NCBI GenBank assembly: GCA_030407315.1
Contig: JALQPE010001685.1
Location: 38,211 to 102,210, forward strand
Reading direction: 5' to 3'
Source: Asparagopsis taxiformis
Lineage: Eukaryota; Rhodophyta; Florideophyceae; Bonnemaisoniales; Bonnemaisoniaceae
DNA length: 64,000 bases
The notes under the pieces were generated by a model. The model ran no database searches. It saw only the letters and a program-made list of their open reading frames with translations, and was not told the origin of the DNA. Each line of letters starts with the position of its first letter. The stretch's first letter is position 1. Shown here piece by piece: positions 31,421 to 41,336 of the stretch. The translations under genes and the position numbers were made by a program.

Positions 31421-32999
31421 GCCGAAAATTCCCGCGCTCACTTGTGATATACGTCTAGACGTGTTTCCCACTTGTACGCATCAGGGAAGGCGTCACGGAA
31501 GGTTGACACTACGCTACTTGTGTACCGCGTCGTCTGAAATAGCGAGTAGTGTTTGTTGTATAGTTGTGGAGTATGCGTCTAGTGGTTTGTAAAGCTTGCA
31601 GAACGGGATAGGGATGTGGGTGGCCCTATTTTATGAATACATGAGTACCAATATTCAGGGTTGACAAAGCGGAAAGGCATAGGCTCATACATGTTTGAGA
31701 TTGCATAGTAGAGAAAATATTTTCATCGAAATTTACATGGAGCTGATGGAGGTTTTATGGATGAGGTATGAGAGGAAGAAAATTCTTCTGTGGTATGAGG
31801 ATGTGTTCTGTGGGGGGATGGAATCTTGGGATGGTACAGGGGGAGGTGGAAATGTACGGAGTGCGGGTTTAGAATGGATTGTGATTCGGAGAGGAGTGCC
31901 GACAAGCATATTATGGGGATTGGGGAGACGCTGCGGGGTGTTGGGGTAGTGAGGGCGGAGGAGGTGTTTAGGTGGGACCGTAGGAGGGTGCGGTTGAAGG
32001 CGCCGAGAGGAGGGGTTTTTAGGAAAGTGAGGAGAAAGAAGGGGAGGGGGTGGCGTCTGTTCTGGCTGTGGTGAGTGGGGATGTGATGGAGAAGAAGGGG
32101 GTTATTGTATTTGGGGAGGGAGGGGAGTGGGAGGAAGGGTGCGAAGTGGGGGGTTGATATGTGTTTCAGAGCGGGGAGGTTTCTGGGGATACGGCGGGGG
32201 AGCCACCCCGCAGTGCGGGAGCGTGGGCCGGTGGTGGTGGTGTATACGGTATCGAAGATGCGGATGGCGTGGGGGCATGGAGCAGCTGAGGGAGGGAGGG
32301 GTGGAGCAGGTCGGGTACGGGATGGGGAGTGAGAGGTTTTGGAAGAGTAAGCTGCAGGGGAAGTTTGTGTAGAGGGCGAAGGAGAGGGGTTGAGGGTAGA
32401 GGAGAGAGGGTACTGAAGAACAATACGTTTCAAAGGTGATGGGGGAGAGCATGGTCGAGGAGATAGGGGGTGTTTTGCCCTATTCTGAGGTAGTATGAGG
32501 ACTGGTTATACGAAATCTGTACGGTAGAGCAGAAAAGTAGGTATGGAATGGAGGTGTGCACCGTGGAAGCGGGGATAGGTATCTGAAAATGCGTGCTAGA
32601 GTGGTATTGGGGGTGTTTGAGGTACAGTACGGGGGAGGTGAGCACCAACAGGAAGGGGGTGTGAGCGAGAGGATGAAAAAATTAAAGACGAAATTGGAGT
32701 CGACCGACAAGGAAAAATAGAGTGGTCGCCGTGATGGATGCGGACATCCATGTCGAGCACGGCGGCAGAAATTTCTGGGGTCGAAATTTTTGAATTTCTG
32801 AACCGGCGCCCGTCCTAGGTGGACATAGACATGGCGGAAGTCCATCCCGAGGGGGACATCCGTGGTACTAGAAACAATGAATGTCGCCCTAGTAATACTA
32901 GACGTACTAGACCGCATGGACGTCCGGTTCTAGGCGGACATCCAAAAATACTGGAGAACATGGACGTCCGCCTAGTAATACTAGGTGTACTAGAGGTTG
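31421..32999 (+). other. Right arm of element B (G-rich, then subterminal motifs)
   Basis: It is nearly identical to 4441-6053. The plus strand is extremely G-rich from about 31800 to 32420 and has many potential G-quadruplex runs. From 32730 on, GGACGTCC/GGACATCC and CTAGTA motifs are repeated, resembling the subterminal transposase-binding repeats of CACTA-like elements. The minus-strand Pro/Ser-rich frame at 31723-32433 is a composition artefact. Confidence 0.6.
31826..32074 (+). CDS. Possible zinc-finger-like exon in the right arm
   Basis: The frame encodes 'WKCTECGFRMDCDSERSADK' followed by His and a basic tail. Element A (4890-5131) has the same reading with conservative changes (M to L, D to E). 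It has Cys-x2-Cys and a His at C2H2 distance but no clear fourth ligand. There is no ATG upstream of the Cys pair in frame, so if real it is an exon rather than a complete gene. It may be chance in G-rich DNA. Confidence 0.2.
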   Translation: MGWYRGRWKCTECGFRMDCDSERSADKHIMGIGETLRGVGVVRAEEVFRWDRRRVRLKAPRGGVFRKVRRKKGRGWRLFWLW

Positions 33000-33030
33000 T
33001 GGACGTCCGCGTCCATTTCCGAGAACACAG
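33000..33030 (-). repeat. Right terminal inverted repeat, element B
   Basis: It is the reverse complement of the left repeat with two mismatches over 31 bp. Bases ACG follow, and the next base is the first base of the gypsy 2 LTR at 33034. Confidence 0.88.
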
Positions 33031-33033
33031 ACG

Positions 33034-33599
33034 TACAACGCGATCCACACAGGGGTCGTAAATCCCTGGCCTAGTGGAGTGCAACGCAACGCGCGCTATC
33101 GCGGTGCGACGCGGTTCGACGATCGGTTTATGCGCAGCGCGCACGCGAACGTCGGCGATCGTGAGCAACCCCGCACGCATTGTCGTAATGCAATCGGTCC
33201 TCGCGACGCGCTGGACACTTCACTCGTAGCTGCGAAGATGCTGACTGTTTATTGGTAAGGTGCGAAGCTGAACGACCATTAATAGCTAACTACTAAAGGA
33301 CAGGCTGTCATTCCATGGCCGGCCGGCGTCCGCTCGCTCGCACGCAAAAGGGAAATATTTGGGAAAAAGACTTTCGTCATAAAAAACCCAAAAAGGGGAA
33401 ATAAAGGGAATTTCGCAAAAGGCGCTACACGTGGCGCCGGGCTCGCAATCGCACGCGTTCGCGCTGACGCGCCGTGACACGTAATTGTATCGCCACGCGT
33501 ACGCTCGCTTACTAACTAACTCAGCGCGGATGCACGCGGACTCAACTCGTCGATATCGCTTCAACCCGCGTTCGCGTTAGTGGCATAAATTGCACCACA
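33034..33599 (-). repeat. 3' LTR of gypsy 2
   Basis: It matches 44152-44717 over its whole length. On the minus strand it begins TGTGGTGCAATTTATGCC and ends CGCGTTGTA, giving TG...TA rather than TG...CA ends. Confidence 0.9.
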
Positions 33600-33615
33600 C
33601 TCCCCCCGACTAACT
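33600..33615 (-). promoter_or_regulatory. Polypurine tract of gypsy 2
   Basis: On the minus strand the sequence GTTAGTCGGGGGGAG lies immediately before the 3' LTR. This is the expected place and composition for the plus-strand primer. Confidence 0.7.
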
Positions 33616-33800
33616 CCACAGCGCGTCCTCGCGCGTTACCTCTCCGCGTACATATTCATCTCTTACCTTCCATTCCTCTCTCCATTCTTCTTGTGATTCC
33701 TTCTCTCTTTGTTACTCTTCTTCTTTTCATTCCGTCTCGCGCGCTCGTTTCCTCGCCGCCCGTGTTCCTTCTTCGTCGACGCACGCACTCGCATTTTGCA

Positions 33801-35200
33801 ATGTCGCACGAAAATAACGCTCTTCCTGGCTGGCTTCGTGCCGGCGCCGCGCCTCGCGACGAACCTGCGACGCCGACGAACGCGTCACCCCACGCTGCCC
33901 GGGCGTCCCATTTCCTTTCTCTTTCAAGCCCGGAGAGTCCTTATTACAAGTCCATGGTGCAAGCATCTTCCTTAAGCGCGTCCGCGCTCGCGTCGTCGAG
34001 CGGTCCTGGAAAAGGCGGCAGTACTTCGTCTGACGTCGTAGCTACGGTAGACGCCACCACCACTCCAACTTCTGCGTCTGCCGTGCGTTCCGGCAGCGGT
34101 ATCTAATGACGCGGGCGAGGGTGCTGCGACGACCAGTGATACGGGGGGTACGGCGGAGCTTAGCGACGGAACGGGCGGCGCTGCAGCCGGAACGGACGTT
34201 GGCGCAATGCGGTACCAGCTCTCCACAGCCGAAAGGAGCCGAGACGAGGCACTGGCGCGAGTGGCGTCGGTCGAAAAAGCTCTTGATGAAGCGCTAGTGC
34301 GTGTATCGTCTGCTGAGCAGACTCGCGACGAAGTGTTGGCGCGCGTGACAGCGGTTGCGGAAGCTCGCGACCAAGCTATGGGGCGCCTTGACTAAGCGGC
34401 CAGAATGTGCGACGAGGCGTTCAATGTTTTGCGAGAAGCGGAGAAGACGGTGAAAGAAGCGGCTAACCGCGAAGCGAAGCTTTTGTGCAAGGCGGACGAA
34501 GACTCGAAGCGTATCGAACAGATGCAAAACGATATCCGCGCGCTGCAAGTACGCGCCGCGGCGCATCAGCGGGTCGTTGACGGAAATCGCGCCATGATCA
34601 CTGCTCTTCACGTGCGTTGCGAGGCGGCGGACTTAGCCCAAGAGAGAGCAGAGCGCGCTGGGCGACGTTGAATCCACCCTAGCGAGCGAACGCAAGCGCA
34701 GCGAAGAGTGCGTCGCAGTAGTGCGTCGCAAATATCAAACGCGCGAGCAAGAGACCGTCCGTCAGCTTCAAGACACAATCGAGCGTACGCATCGACTCAG
34801 CGCACCGCTGAACAGTATCATCGGGCATGTGCAGAAGTCGCTCACAGCTTCAGCGGAGGGGGTTGCGTCTACCGGCGGAACTCAATCGGTGAGCGGTTTG
34901 CGTGAATAGGCGGCGCGGGGAACGGCATCAGTGGCAGCAGGAAGAGTCGGGGCGGGTCGCGGTGGCGCACGTCCGATGAATCGCGCTCGCGCTGCAGGAG
35001 CAGCGTCGTCGCGCGCTAGTATCCCTCTCCTGCGCATTGGCGTGCAACAAGGGCGCGTCATCCGCGTAGTGAATCCCGAGCGTCGACGCCGTCACGAAGC
35101 AGATACGGCTTCAAGCCGCGCTCGCACGCGCGAGGCGGTGGGCAGCACGTCCACTCGTCATCCACGCCGTGGTGATGACTCGCACACGGATACTTCGTAG
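33801..35200 (+). pseudogene. Antisense ORF of gypsy 2: coiled-coil protein, broken
   Basis: The ATG at 33801 starts 'MSHENNALPGWLRAG', then a Ser/Thr/Ala-rich segment to about 34100. After one frame change comes a long coiled coil with heptad-like repeats ('RDEALARVASVEKALDEALV'), interrupted by TAA at 34393. A second frame change near 34660 leads to 'RQLQDTIERTHRLS'. The end, to 35200, is Arg-rich. The gene runs opposite to gag-pol and starts about 200 bp inside the 3' LTR. It is not a known gypsy protein. Gypsy 3 has an ORF of similar design at the same place. The lesions make this copy inactive. Confidence 0.6.
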
Positions 35201-37178
35201 TTGCCGCTCGGCCGCGCGGTAGATCGTCGCGCCGCATAGATTAAGCATCTCCACTTGCCTGAGTTAATCCCAAGTTTTAGCTTCATCCTCTCGTCAGTGC
35301 GATACGCGGCATAGCCAGCGCGTTCGCGTTCGCGGCTGCATTGGTTCGCCTGCGCGTGGTCTTCTCGTTGACGCAGTTGGGTGCCGCGCGTCGCTACTTG
35401 AAGCTGTACTTGCCCGGTGATCGCGTCGGCGTCCGGGAGTCTCGCAAACTACGCAACCAGTTTATGCATAGTGTGGCTCTTCGGGTCGTGCCCTCTATCT
35501 TGCGGTAAGGGCGTTTCTTGACTCGGTAGGGATGGGAGGGGCAGGAACCAAAACGGGAGGTTACGTAAGCGTACTGGGGGGCACCGTCGTCGTGCATTCT
35601 CTACTCGCGTCGGCGGGAGCTCATTCGTTCGGGCGCGCTTCGCGCGTTCGTCGTCGTTCGCTTTCTCGTCGTGCGTTCGCTATTCGTTTCGTCGGCGCGC
35701 ATTTCGTCGTTTGCGCTCTCGGGATTCGTTTTGCTTTTCACGTTCCGTAGTCGCGCGTCCGCCTTCGCTCGCCGTTCGTGTCGCTCCGGGGTGGGGGAGG
35801 AACGGCATGGTACTATTCCGGGTGCATACCGGCGCCAGTTCCCTGCAAGCACGCACGTGGGTGGCGGTTTGGGTTTGCGCGCTTCTCATCATTCGCCGAA
35901 CGCGTCGGCGATCGCGAGATACGTGCGGGCAGGAAGCGCACCAATCAGAACGCGCTAGCGACGACACACACGGCTGGCCAGGAACGGATTGATCAAAAAT
36001 TTCGCGCCAAAAATTCCAGGTGGAATTTCTGAGCCGATATTTTTAGCTTGATCAAATGGCCCGATTTTCTTGCCAAAATCGAACTCAATTTCTGGGCGAT
36101 TTTTTTGGCTCGATTTTTTTTGGCCCGGTTATTTCGCTGCATTCGCGCTCAATTTCCGCACGATTTTTGGCGGCCGGCGGCGGATTCCAGCGCTGCGCTC
36201 GCGCGAGGGTGGCCAACGCGATGACGTCATTCGCTGGCGTGCGCGATCCGTCGTCCGCACGTACGCGGTCGGCCAATCAGACGGCGCCAGCGGCAGACGC
36301 CTTGTCACGACGAGGGGGTCGAGCCGGCGGCCTCGCAACGCGTCCGTCCCAGCCCGATGCAAGTTTTGGGACGGCCTCATTTCCAATCCGCTGGGCCACC
36401 CCTGCATACCTGGCGCCTGATCGATGACCAGCCCCCTTGTTTTCGCACGAAAAGTGCGTTGGCGGCATGGTGCGCCCCTGTGACTCCAGTGGCGGGTGCA
36501 CGACAGTTTGGCTGCGAGGTGGTCCTCAGCCTTCGGTGTGCGAGACGCTCGTTCGTGCAGGCGTCGCGTTGCGGACGACGGGGCGAAGGCGTTTTGCGGC
36601 GTATACGGCGGCGCAAAGGTATGCGTGGCGAACGATGGGGGTGAAGGTGCGGTGCGGCGTATGTTGCGTGGCGAATGACGATGCGGCGCGTGTTGCATGG
36701 CGTACGACGAACTGGGCGTTGCGTGCCGAACGACGAAGCGTTCGCGCGAACGACGATTGCGTGCCGAACGACGAAACGGTTACAAGGCGTTCGACGAAAC
36801 GATTACATGGCGTTCGAGGAAGCGTTTGCGTGGCGTCCGACGAAGCGTTTGCGTGGCGCTGCGACGCTTGGCGGCAATAAGTCGTATCCCCTTCCGGTCC
36901 CTGCTGCCGGTAGTAGTTTGGCGTGATGCAAGGCGGGTAGCTGTGTTTGCGTTTGGATGCTTACCACTGCCAGGTAATCAGCTGGAAACTTGCGCAGCTT
37001 TTTCGTCGACGTAAACGCGCGTGGATGGCAACCCCCCGCAACGCTTCGTGCATTAATTGCGTTGCGCACGAGGCGTCATTTGTCGGCTCGCAATACGCGC
37101 GCTAATGCGGCTAGGTGTCGTTTTTCGCGGCGCGCCATCGGGTGCCTCCCTCGGGTCTGAGCGCTTCGTTGAGCGACT
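35201..37178. other. Non-coding spacer of gypsy 2 between antisense ORF and integrase
   Basis: This 2-kb region is GC-rich with many GCGTTCG-like words. AT-rich palindromic phrases around AATTTC occur at 36000-36170. Degenerate short repeats of the type GCGTGCCGAACGACGAA are found at about 36600-36860. A short frame near 35390-35460 ('YLKLYLPGDRVGVRES') resembles 63640-63700. No reliable gene is present. Confidence 0.5.
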
Positions 37179-38657
37179 TCAGCGGTTACGCAGCGCCGCA
37201 GGGCCGTCGGCAGTAGCGCGCGCAGCGGTTTTAGAGGCGGGCCGTCCTTGATCACGGCGAAAACGGGCGACGATAGGCGCGGGCAGGGACGCTTCGGGCT
37301 CCCACGTATCATCGCGCGGGGAGTAGCCCTTCCAGCGCACCCGGAATACGGGCGTGCCGGTGTCGTCGATGCCCTCAGCCGTCAACCTGTCAATCATGAA
37401 CTCGCGCGTTCCATACCCGGCTTCCGGGTCGACCTTGCGCGCCTCGTTAATTTCGCGTTCATCCCGTCGCGCTGCGTCGTTCGCGTTCTCCGTGTTGATG
37501 TCCTCTTCTACGTCGTCCAACGTCGTTGGCGCATGCGTCGCGTAGCGCGGTGCTACGCGAACGCGGTCGGAGCTGACGAGTTCGGGGACACCGTCGATTA
37601 TGATTTCGTACGTGTGTCCGCGGCAGCCTATAACCGGGAAAGGGCCCGACACAGGATAGTCTAACTTCGACGTGTGCGCTCCGTCGTTGCCCTGCGTTCG
37701 TGTCGTCGCTCCCGCGCGAGTGTCCAGGTACACTTGATCGCCCACCTTGATATCCTTATTCACCGTGCGCACGCCGCGGTCAAAGTCGCGCTTGTATCTC
37801 GCTTGCGCTTTCTTCAACGCGTTCGCCGAGCGTGCGTACGCGTCCGATAATCGTGCGAGAAATTCCATGCGAAGAAATGGCGTGCTGCGAATCGTGTCCA
37901 CTTGCTCCGTTCCCAGCGATACGGGATAGCGCGTGAGCGTAAGTTCGAACGGCGACGTATTCGTCGAGCGGTGTATCGCGCGGTTGTAAGCGTATGCTAG
38001 CGCGTCTAAATGCTCGTCCCAATTCTTCCGCTCTTCGTCGACGTAATGGCGCAGCGTCGCTACGATAGTGCGGTTCATGCGCTCGACTTGTCCATTCGAT
38101 TGCGGATGGTATGTCGTCGTAAATATGTTCCGCGTACCCATCAGCGCGCAAGTCTCCTGAAACAGCTTCGAGCGGAATTGCGGCCCATTGTCCAAAAGTA
38201 GCGTGCGCGGCGGTCCATAGACGAAAACCCAGTCTCGGCAAAATGCCTTCGCAACGGCGAGTGCGGATACGCGTCCGAGCGCGATGAGTCGGCAGAGTTT
38301 GCTATAGCGGTCTGCGATTACGAGTACGAAGCGGCGTTGGCGCGGAGTCTCGGGCAGCGGACCAAGGATATCGATAGCGACGTCTTCGAGCGGGCGCGTC
38401 GCGGGGAATAGCTTCAGGGCGTTCGTATGGCGATATTGCGTAACGCGGTTACGTGCGCACGCATCGCACTGTCTCACTGTAGTGTAGACGTCCACGCTCA
38501 TCATCGGCCAGTAGTACGCGCGTCGAATGGCGTCGTACATGCGTCGCGCGCCCGGATGTCCTGCAGTTACCGCATAATGGTTAGCTCGCAAAATGCGCCC
38601 CTTAATCGCTTCGGGCACGACTATCTGCGTGGCGTCGTCAAGCGGCGCGGTCCTCAT
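37179..38657 (-). CDS. Gypsy 2 integrase with chromodomain
   Basis: The N-terminal zinc site is 'HYAVTAGHPG' with 'QCDACARNR' (HHCC). The catalytic triad is in 'VAIDILGPLP', 'LLLDNGPQF' and 'HPQSNGQVER' (D, D, E). The C-terminal part has the 'VGDQVYLDT' barrel and a chromodomain, 'FMIDRLTAEG', 'FRVRWKGYSPRDDTWEPE'. It would insert the cDNA, with the chromodomain guiding it to methylated histone. The frame is not continuous with RT: the linker at 38658-38934 holds a TGA directly after 'SRMAT' and a frame change, whereas gypsy 3 is open there. This copy's RT-integrase junction is therefore damaged. Confidence 0.9.
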   Translation of the reverse strand: MRTAPLDDATQIVVPEAIKGRILRANHYAVTAGHPGARRMYDAIRRAYYWPMMSVDVYTTVRQCDACARNRVTQYRHTNALKLFPATRPLEDVAIDILGPLPETPRQRRFVLVIADRYSKLCRLIALGRVSALAVAKAFCRDWVFVYGPPRTLLLDNGPQFRSKLFQETCALMGTRNIFTTTYHPQSNGQVERMNRTIVATLRHYVDEERKNWDEHLDALAYAYNRAIHRSTNTSPFELTLTRYPVSLGTEQVDTIRSTPFLRMEFLARLSDAYARSANALKKAQARYKRDFDRGVRTVNKDIKVGDQVYLDTRAGATTRTQGNDGAHTSKLDYPVSGPFPVIGCRGHTYEIIIDGVPELVSSDRVRVAPRYATHAPTTLDDVEEDINTENANDAARRDEREINEARKVDPEAGYGTREFMIDRLTAEGIDDTGTPVFRVRWKGYSPRDDTWEPEASLPAPIVARFRRDQGRPASKTAARATADGPAALRNR

Positions 38658-38934
38658 AAGTATCCCATCGGGGGACAGGTGAAAGCGCGACTGCAGCGCG
38701 GTTTCGACGTCGCGTTTCGCGTTCTGGCAGAATTCGTCCGTCGCCTGTTCGCGTGGATACGGGCGGCTCGATACACGACCGAGTTGCCAGTAGGCAGGCC
38801 AAGCTCGGGTAGTATTCTGCGTAGTCGCATAATAGCGCAGCGTCGGTTCGGTCGCATGCGTTCGCGTGCGGTTCGACGATGTTCGCGGCGCCGAAACAGG
38901 GTATCTCGTCCGGTATTTCCGTCTCGTCGCAGCT

Positions 38935-40770
38935 TCACGTGGCCATTCGCGAGAGCGCGTCGGCGATAACGTGGCGTTTTCCCTTCTTGTATTCGACGTC
39001 GAATTCGAACTCGGCGAGTCGCAATCTCCAGCGCGCGAGTCGTCCTTCCGCGGACGTCATGTTCAGGATCCAACGCAACGAATTATGGTCGGTGCGAACC
39101 GTGAACTTTCGTCCTTCCAAGTATGCGCGTAATAGCAAGACTGCCCATACGACTGCGAGGCATTCGCGTTCCGTCGTCGAATAGTTGCGCTCCGCGTCGT
39201 TAAACGTGCGCGACCAGTATCCGACTGGATGTAGTACGTCGTCGTCCGCGTCTAGCTGAAGTAGCGCGCATCCGATTTGCCCTTGCGACGCGTCTGTATC
39301 GAGCACATACGGGTGCCCTTCGCGCGGTAGACGGAGGATTGGTGGAGACAACATCGCTTGTCGCAATGATTCGAACGCGCGCGTTTGCTCCGGCGTCGGC
39401 GCGGGTAAGTTGTCTCCTTGGTCCTTCTTTAGCAACTGCGTAAGCGGCGCCGCGACGAACGCGAATTTCTCGACGAATCGGCGGTATACGTTGCAAGTTC
39501 CTAGGAAACTTCGCAGCTGCGTCTTCGTCGTCGGGTACGTCGCATCGCGCAGCGCGTCGCACTTCGTCGTCGGTACGGAGAGCTTCCCAGGCGAAATAGT
39601 ATGTCCCAGGTAGTCCACCGAGCGCTTGAAGAACTCGGTCTTCGCGAATTTCAGCGAAACGCCTGCGCGTCCGAGGATTCCCAGTATCTCGTCGACGTGG
39701 TGCACGTGCGCGTTTACGTCGGCGGAGAAGATGATTACGTCATCCAGGTAGACAAGGCAATGTTGCCACTTCACGTTCGCGAGCAAAATGTCGAGCGCGC
39801 GCTGAAACGTCGCGGGCGCGTTCGAAAGTCCGAAAGGCATGCGGCGAAAGCGGTACGTACCGACGTGCGACGTAAACGTAGTCTTATCGCGGTCGGCGTG
39901 CGCTACTGGGATTTGCCAGTATCCCGAGTTGCAGTCCAGCGTCGTGAAAACTGTCGCGTTACCGAGCGAATCGACGCAATCGTCCATGCGCGGAATCGGG
40001 TACGCGTCCTTCACGGTGGCGGCGTTCAAGCGGCGGTAGTCAATGCAGAAGCGGGAGGTCCCGTCCTTCTTAGGCACGACCACGACCGGGCTCGCCCATT
40101 CCGACGTAGCGGGTTCGATTACTCCAGCGCGGAGCATCTTCTCCACTTGCGTACGGCTAATCTCGCGCGACGCGTGTCCGGCGCGGTACGGCGGTTGGTT
40201 GACGGGGGTCGCCCCCGGAACCAGCTCGATGCGGTGCTCCGTCGCGTGAATGGCTCCCAGCGTGCCGCTCCACATGCGCTCATGCTTTCTTAGCATCTCG
40301 ATAATTTCCGCGTGCAGGTCGTCGTCTACTCGCTCGTCGCGTAGCGTCGCGCGTAAGAGTTCTTCCCAAGGCGGCGTCGCGCTCGCAATTTCGTCGGTCT
40401 CGCGCGGGTCCGGCGGTGTCGTAACGTTGCGTCGCGTCGCGTCGTCGGGCGGTCGGTCTTGCGGGTCCGGCGCTTCCTGAGCGACTTGTAGACACCCCAC
40501 GGGGTTGGGCACGGCGGTGCCTACCTTCATGCTTTTGGGTAATACTTGTAGACGAGTGCCAGCGTTGTGTAACTGTACTCGGAAGGGTACATTCCTTCGA
40601 ACCATCGTCTCCCCGTTGGTTAAACGGAGTAGTTTCTGCGCGTAGAGGTTAGTCGCGGGAACTACGATGCAGCGCCCTTCAGCGCTCGTGGTAACGTCGA
40701 TCGCTCGCGTCGCGTTCGGCGGAATCGATGTGCGGCGCGCAGCGCGATAGGCGCGAAGCTTGTGGGTCGG
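38935..40770 (-). CDS. Gypsy 2 reverse transcriptase-RNase H
   Basis: RT blocks include 'ATEHRIEL', 'EWASPVVVVPKKDG', 'CIDYRRLNAAT', 'MPFGLSNAPATFQ' and the catalytic 'VYLDDVIIFS'. RNase H blocks include 'VLDTDASQGQIGCALLQ', 'TERECLAVVWAV' and 'VRTDHNSLRW'. All catalytic Asp and Glu positions are present. The real protein starts upstream in the protease frame; the frame changes by -1 in the overlap at about 40662-40800, where I find no canonical slippery heptamer. Confidence 0.9.
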   Translation of the reverse strand, partial: PTHKLRAYRAARRTSIPPNATRAIDVTTSAEGRCIVVPATNLYAQKLLRLTNGETMVRRNVPFRVQLHNAGTRLQVLPKSMKVGTAVPNPVGCLQVAQEAPDPQDRPPDDATRRNVTTPPDPRETDEIASATPPWEELLRATLRDERVDDDLHAEIIEMLRKHERMWSGTLGAIHATEHRIELVPGATPVNQPPYRAGHASREISRTQVEKMLRAGVIEPATSEWASPVVVVPKKDGTSRFCIDYRRLNAATVKDAYPIPRMDDCVDSLGNATVFTTLDCNSGYWQIPVAHADRDKTTFTSHVGTYRFRRMPFGLSNAPATFQRALDILLANVKWQHCLVYLDDVIIFSADVNAHVHHVDEILGILGRAGVSLKFAKTEFFKRSVDYLGHTISPGKLSVPTTKCDALRDATYPTTKTQLRSFLGTCNVYRRFVEKFAFVAAPLTQLLKKDQGDNLPAPTPEQTRAFESLRQAMLSPPILRLPREGHPYVLDTDASQGQIGCALLQLDADDDVLHPVGYWSRTFNDAERNYSTTERECLAVVWAVLLLRAYLEGRKFTVRTDHNSLRWILNMTSAEGRLARWRLRLAEFEFDVEYKKGKRHVIADALSRMAT

Positions 40771-41336
40771 GTCGCCTTCGCGGTCGGCGCGCGGCGCGGT
40801 TTCGTCGGCGTACGCGGAAGCATCGGGACGTGGTCGCCATAGCGGGTTCGCAACGCGCGCTGCGGTCCAGTGTAGATAATTTCGACTACGCGGTCGATGA
40901 AGTCCGCTCCCAAGATACATGGGACGGATAAGCGTGGCATCACCAAAAAGATTTGGAGATGCGCTCGGGCACCTAGAAAAACGCTAAGTCGCAGCGACGC
41001 GTTTGGCGCAAGGCGTCGTCCGTTCGCGTCGATAATCGCGCAGCGCAGCGTCGGCGGCGTAGCGTGGCGCTTCCAGTCGGCGCCTAGTACGTTTTCGCGA
41101 ATGAGGCTCGGGCCTGCGCCAGTATCAAGCACGGCGGTCACCGCGGTGGCCGTGCGTTGATTATACCCGACGCGGGTCTCGAGTTTGTAGTTCGCGGTAG
41201 GGGTCTGAAACAGGACCACTGTTTCGGGGGGTAACGGAGGCGGTTTTTCGCGCGGTAGTTGCGTCGTTGCGCGTCGCGTATCCGTTGAGTGAGGAGGAGC
41301 CGGCCCACCCGCTACGGCTCCTCGTAGGCGTTTCCC
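40662..41336 (-). CDS. Gypsy 2 aspartic protease
   Basis: The frame overlaps the end of gag in the -1 frame and is open from the GGGAAAC heptamer. It reads a Pro-rich linker, then 'TAVLDTGAGPSLI' (active-site D-T-G), 'DANGRRLAPN' and 'VPCILGADFI'. It cleaves the Gag-Pol precursor. It ends at 40662, overlapping RT in another frame. Confidence 0.82.
   Translation of the reverse strand, partial: GKRLRGAVAGGPAPPHSTDTRRATTQLPREKPPPLPPETVVLFQTPTANYKLETRVGYNQRTATAVTAVLDTGAGPSLIRENVLGADWKRHATPPTLRCAIIDANGRRLAPNASLRLSVFLGARAHLQIFLVMPRLSVPCILGADFIDRVVEIIYTGPQRALRTRYGDHVPMLPRTPTKPRRAPTAKATRPTSFAPIALRAAHRFRRTRRERSTLPRALKGAAS
41294..41336 (-). promoter_or_regulatory. -1 ribosomal frameshift signal, gypsy 2 gag/pro
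   Basis: On the minus strand GGGAAAC (41336-41330) is in the gag frame as G GGA AAC, a canonical X XXY YYZ heptamer. Six bases later a perfect 9-bp stem, GAGGAGCCG with CGGCTCCTC, encloses a 12-nt loop that contains the gag stop TAG. The protease frame is exactly -1. Position, heptamer, spacer and stem all agree. Confidence 0.8.

Larger units (their letters stand above)
10550..33030 (+). mobile_element. Giant Plavaka-like transposon, element B (complete, 22.5 kb)
   Basis: The element is bounded by 31-bp inverted repeats with two mismatches (10550-10580 and 33000-33030), and ACG(T) adjoins both ends. It contains subterminal minisatellites, an exon/intron-like array, transposase, the 761-aa gene, methyltransferase-SET, ParB/dioxygenase and four clusters of the hairpin repeat. 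Elements A and C repeat the same modules with the same terminal sequences, which confirms the boundaries independently. The transposase relates it to Plavaka/CACTA-like DNA transposons. The cargo genes make it exceptionally large. Confidence 0.88.

Noticed and set aside
31723..32433. 236-codon minus-strand Pro/Ser-rich frame
   Set aside because: It is opposite an extremely G-rich strand, is broken in element A, and has no domain.
35520..37014. Arg/Ala-rich ORFs on both strands in the gypsy 2 spacer
   Set aside because: GC-rich low-complexity sequence with no start context, domain or relation to the other gypsy elements.
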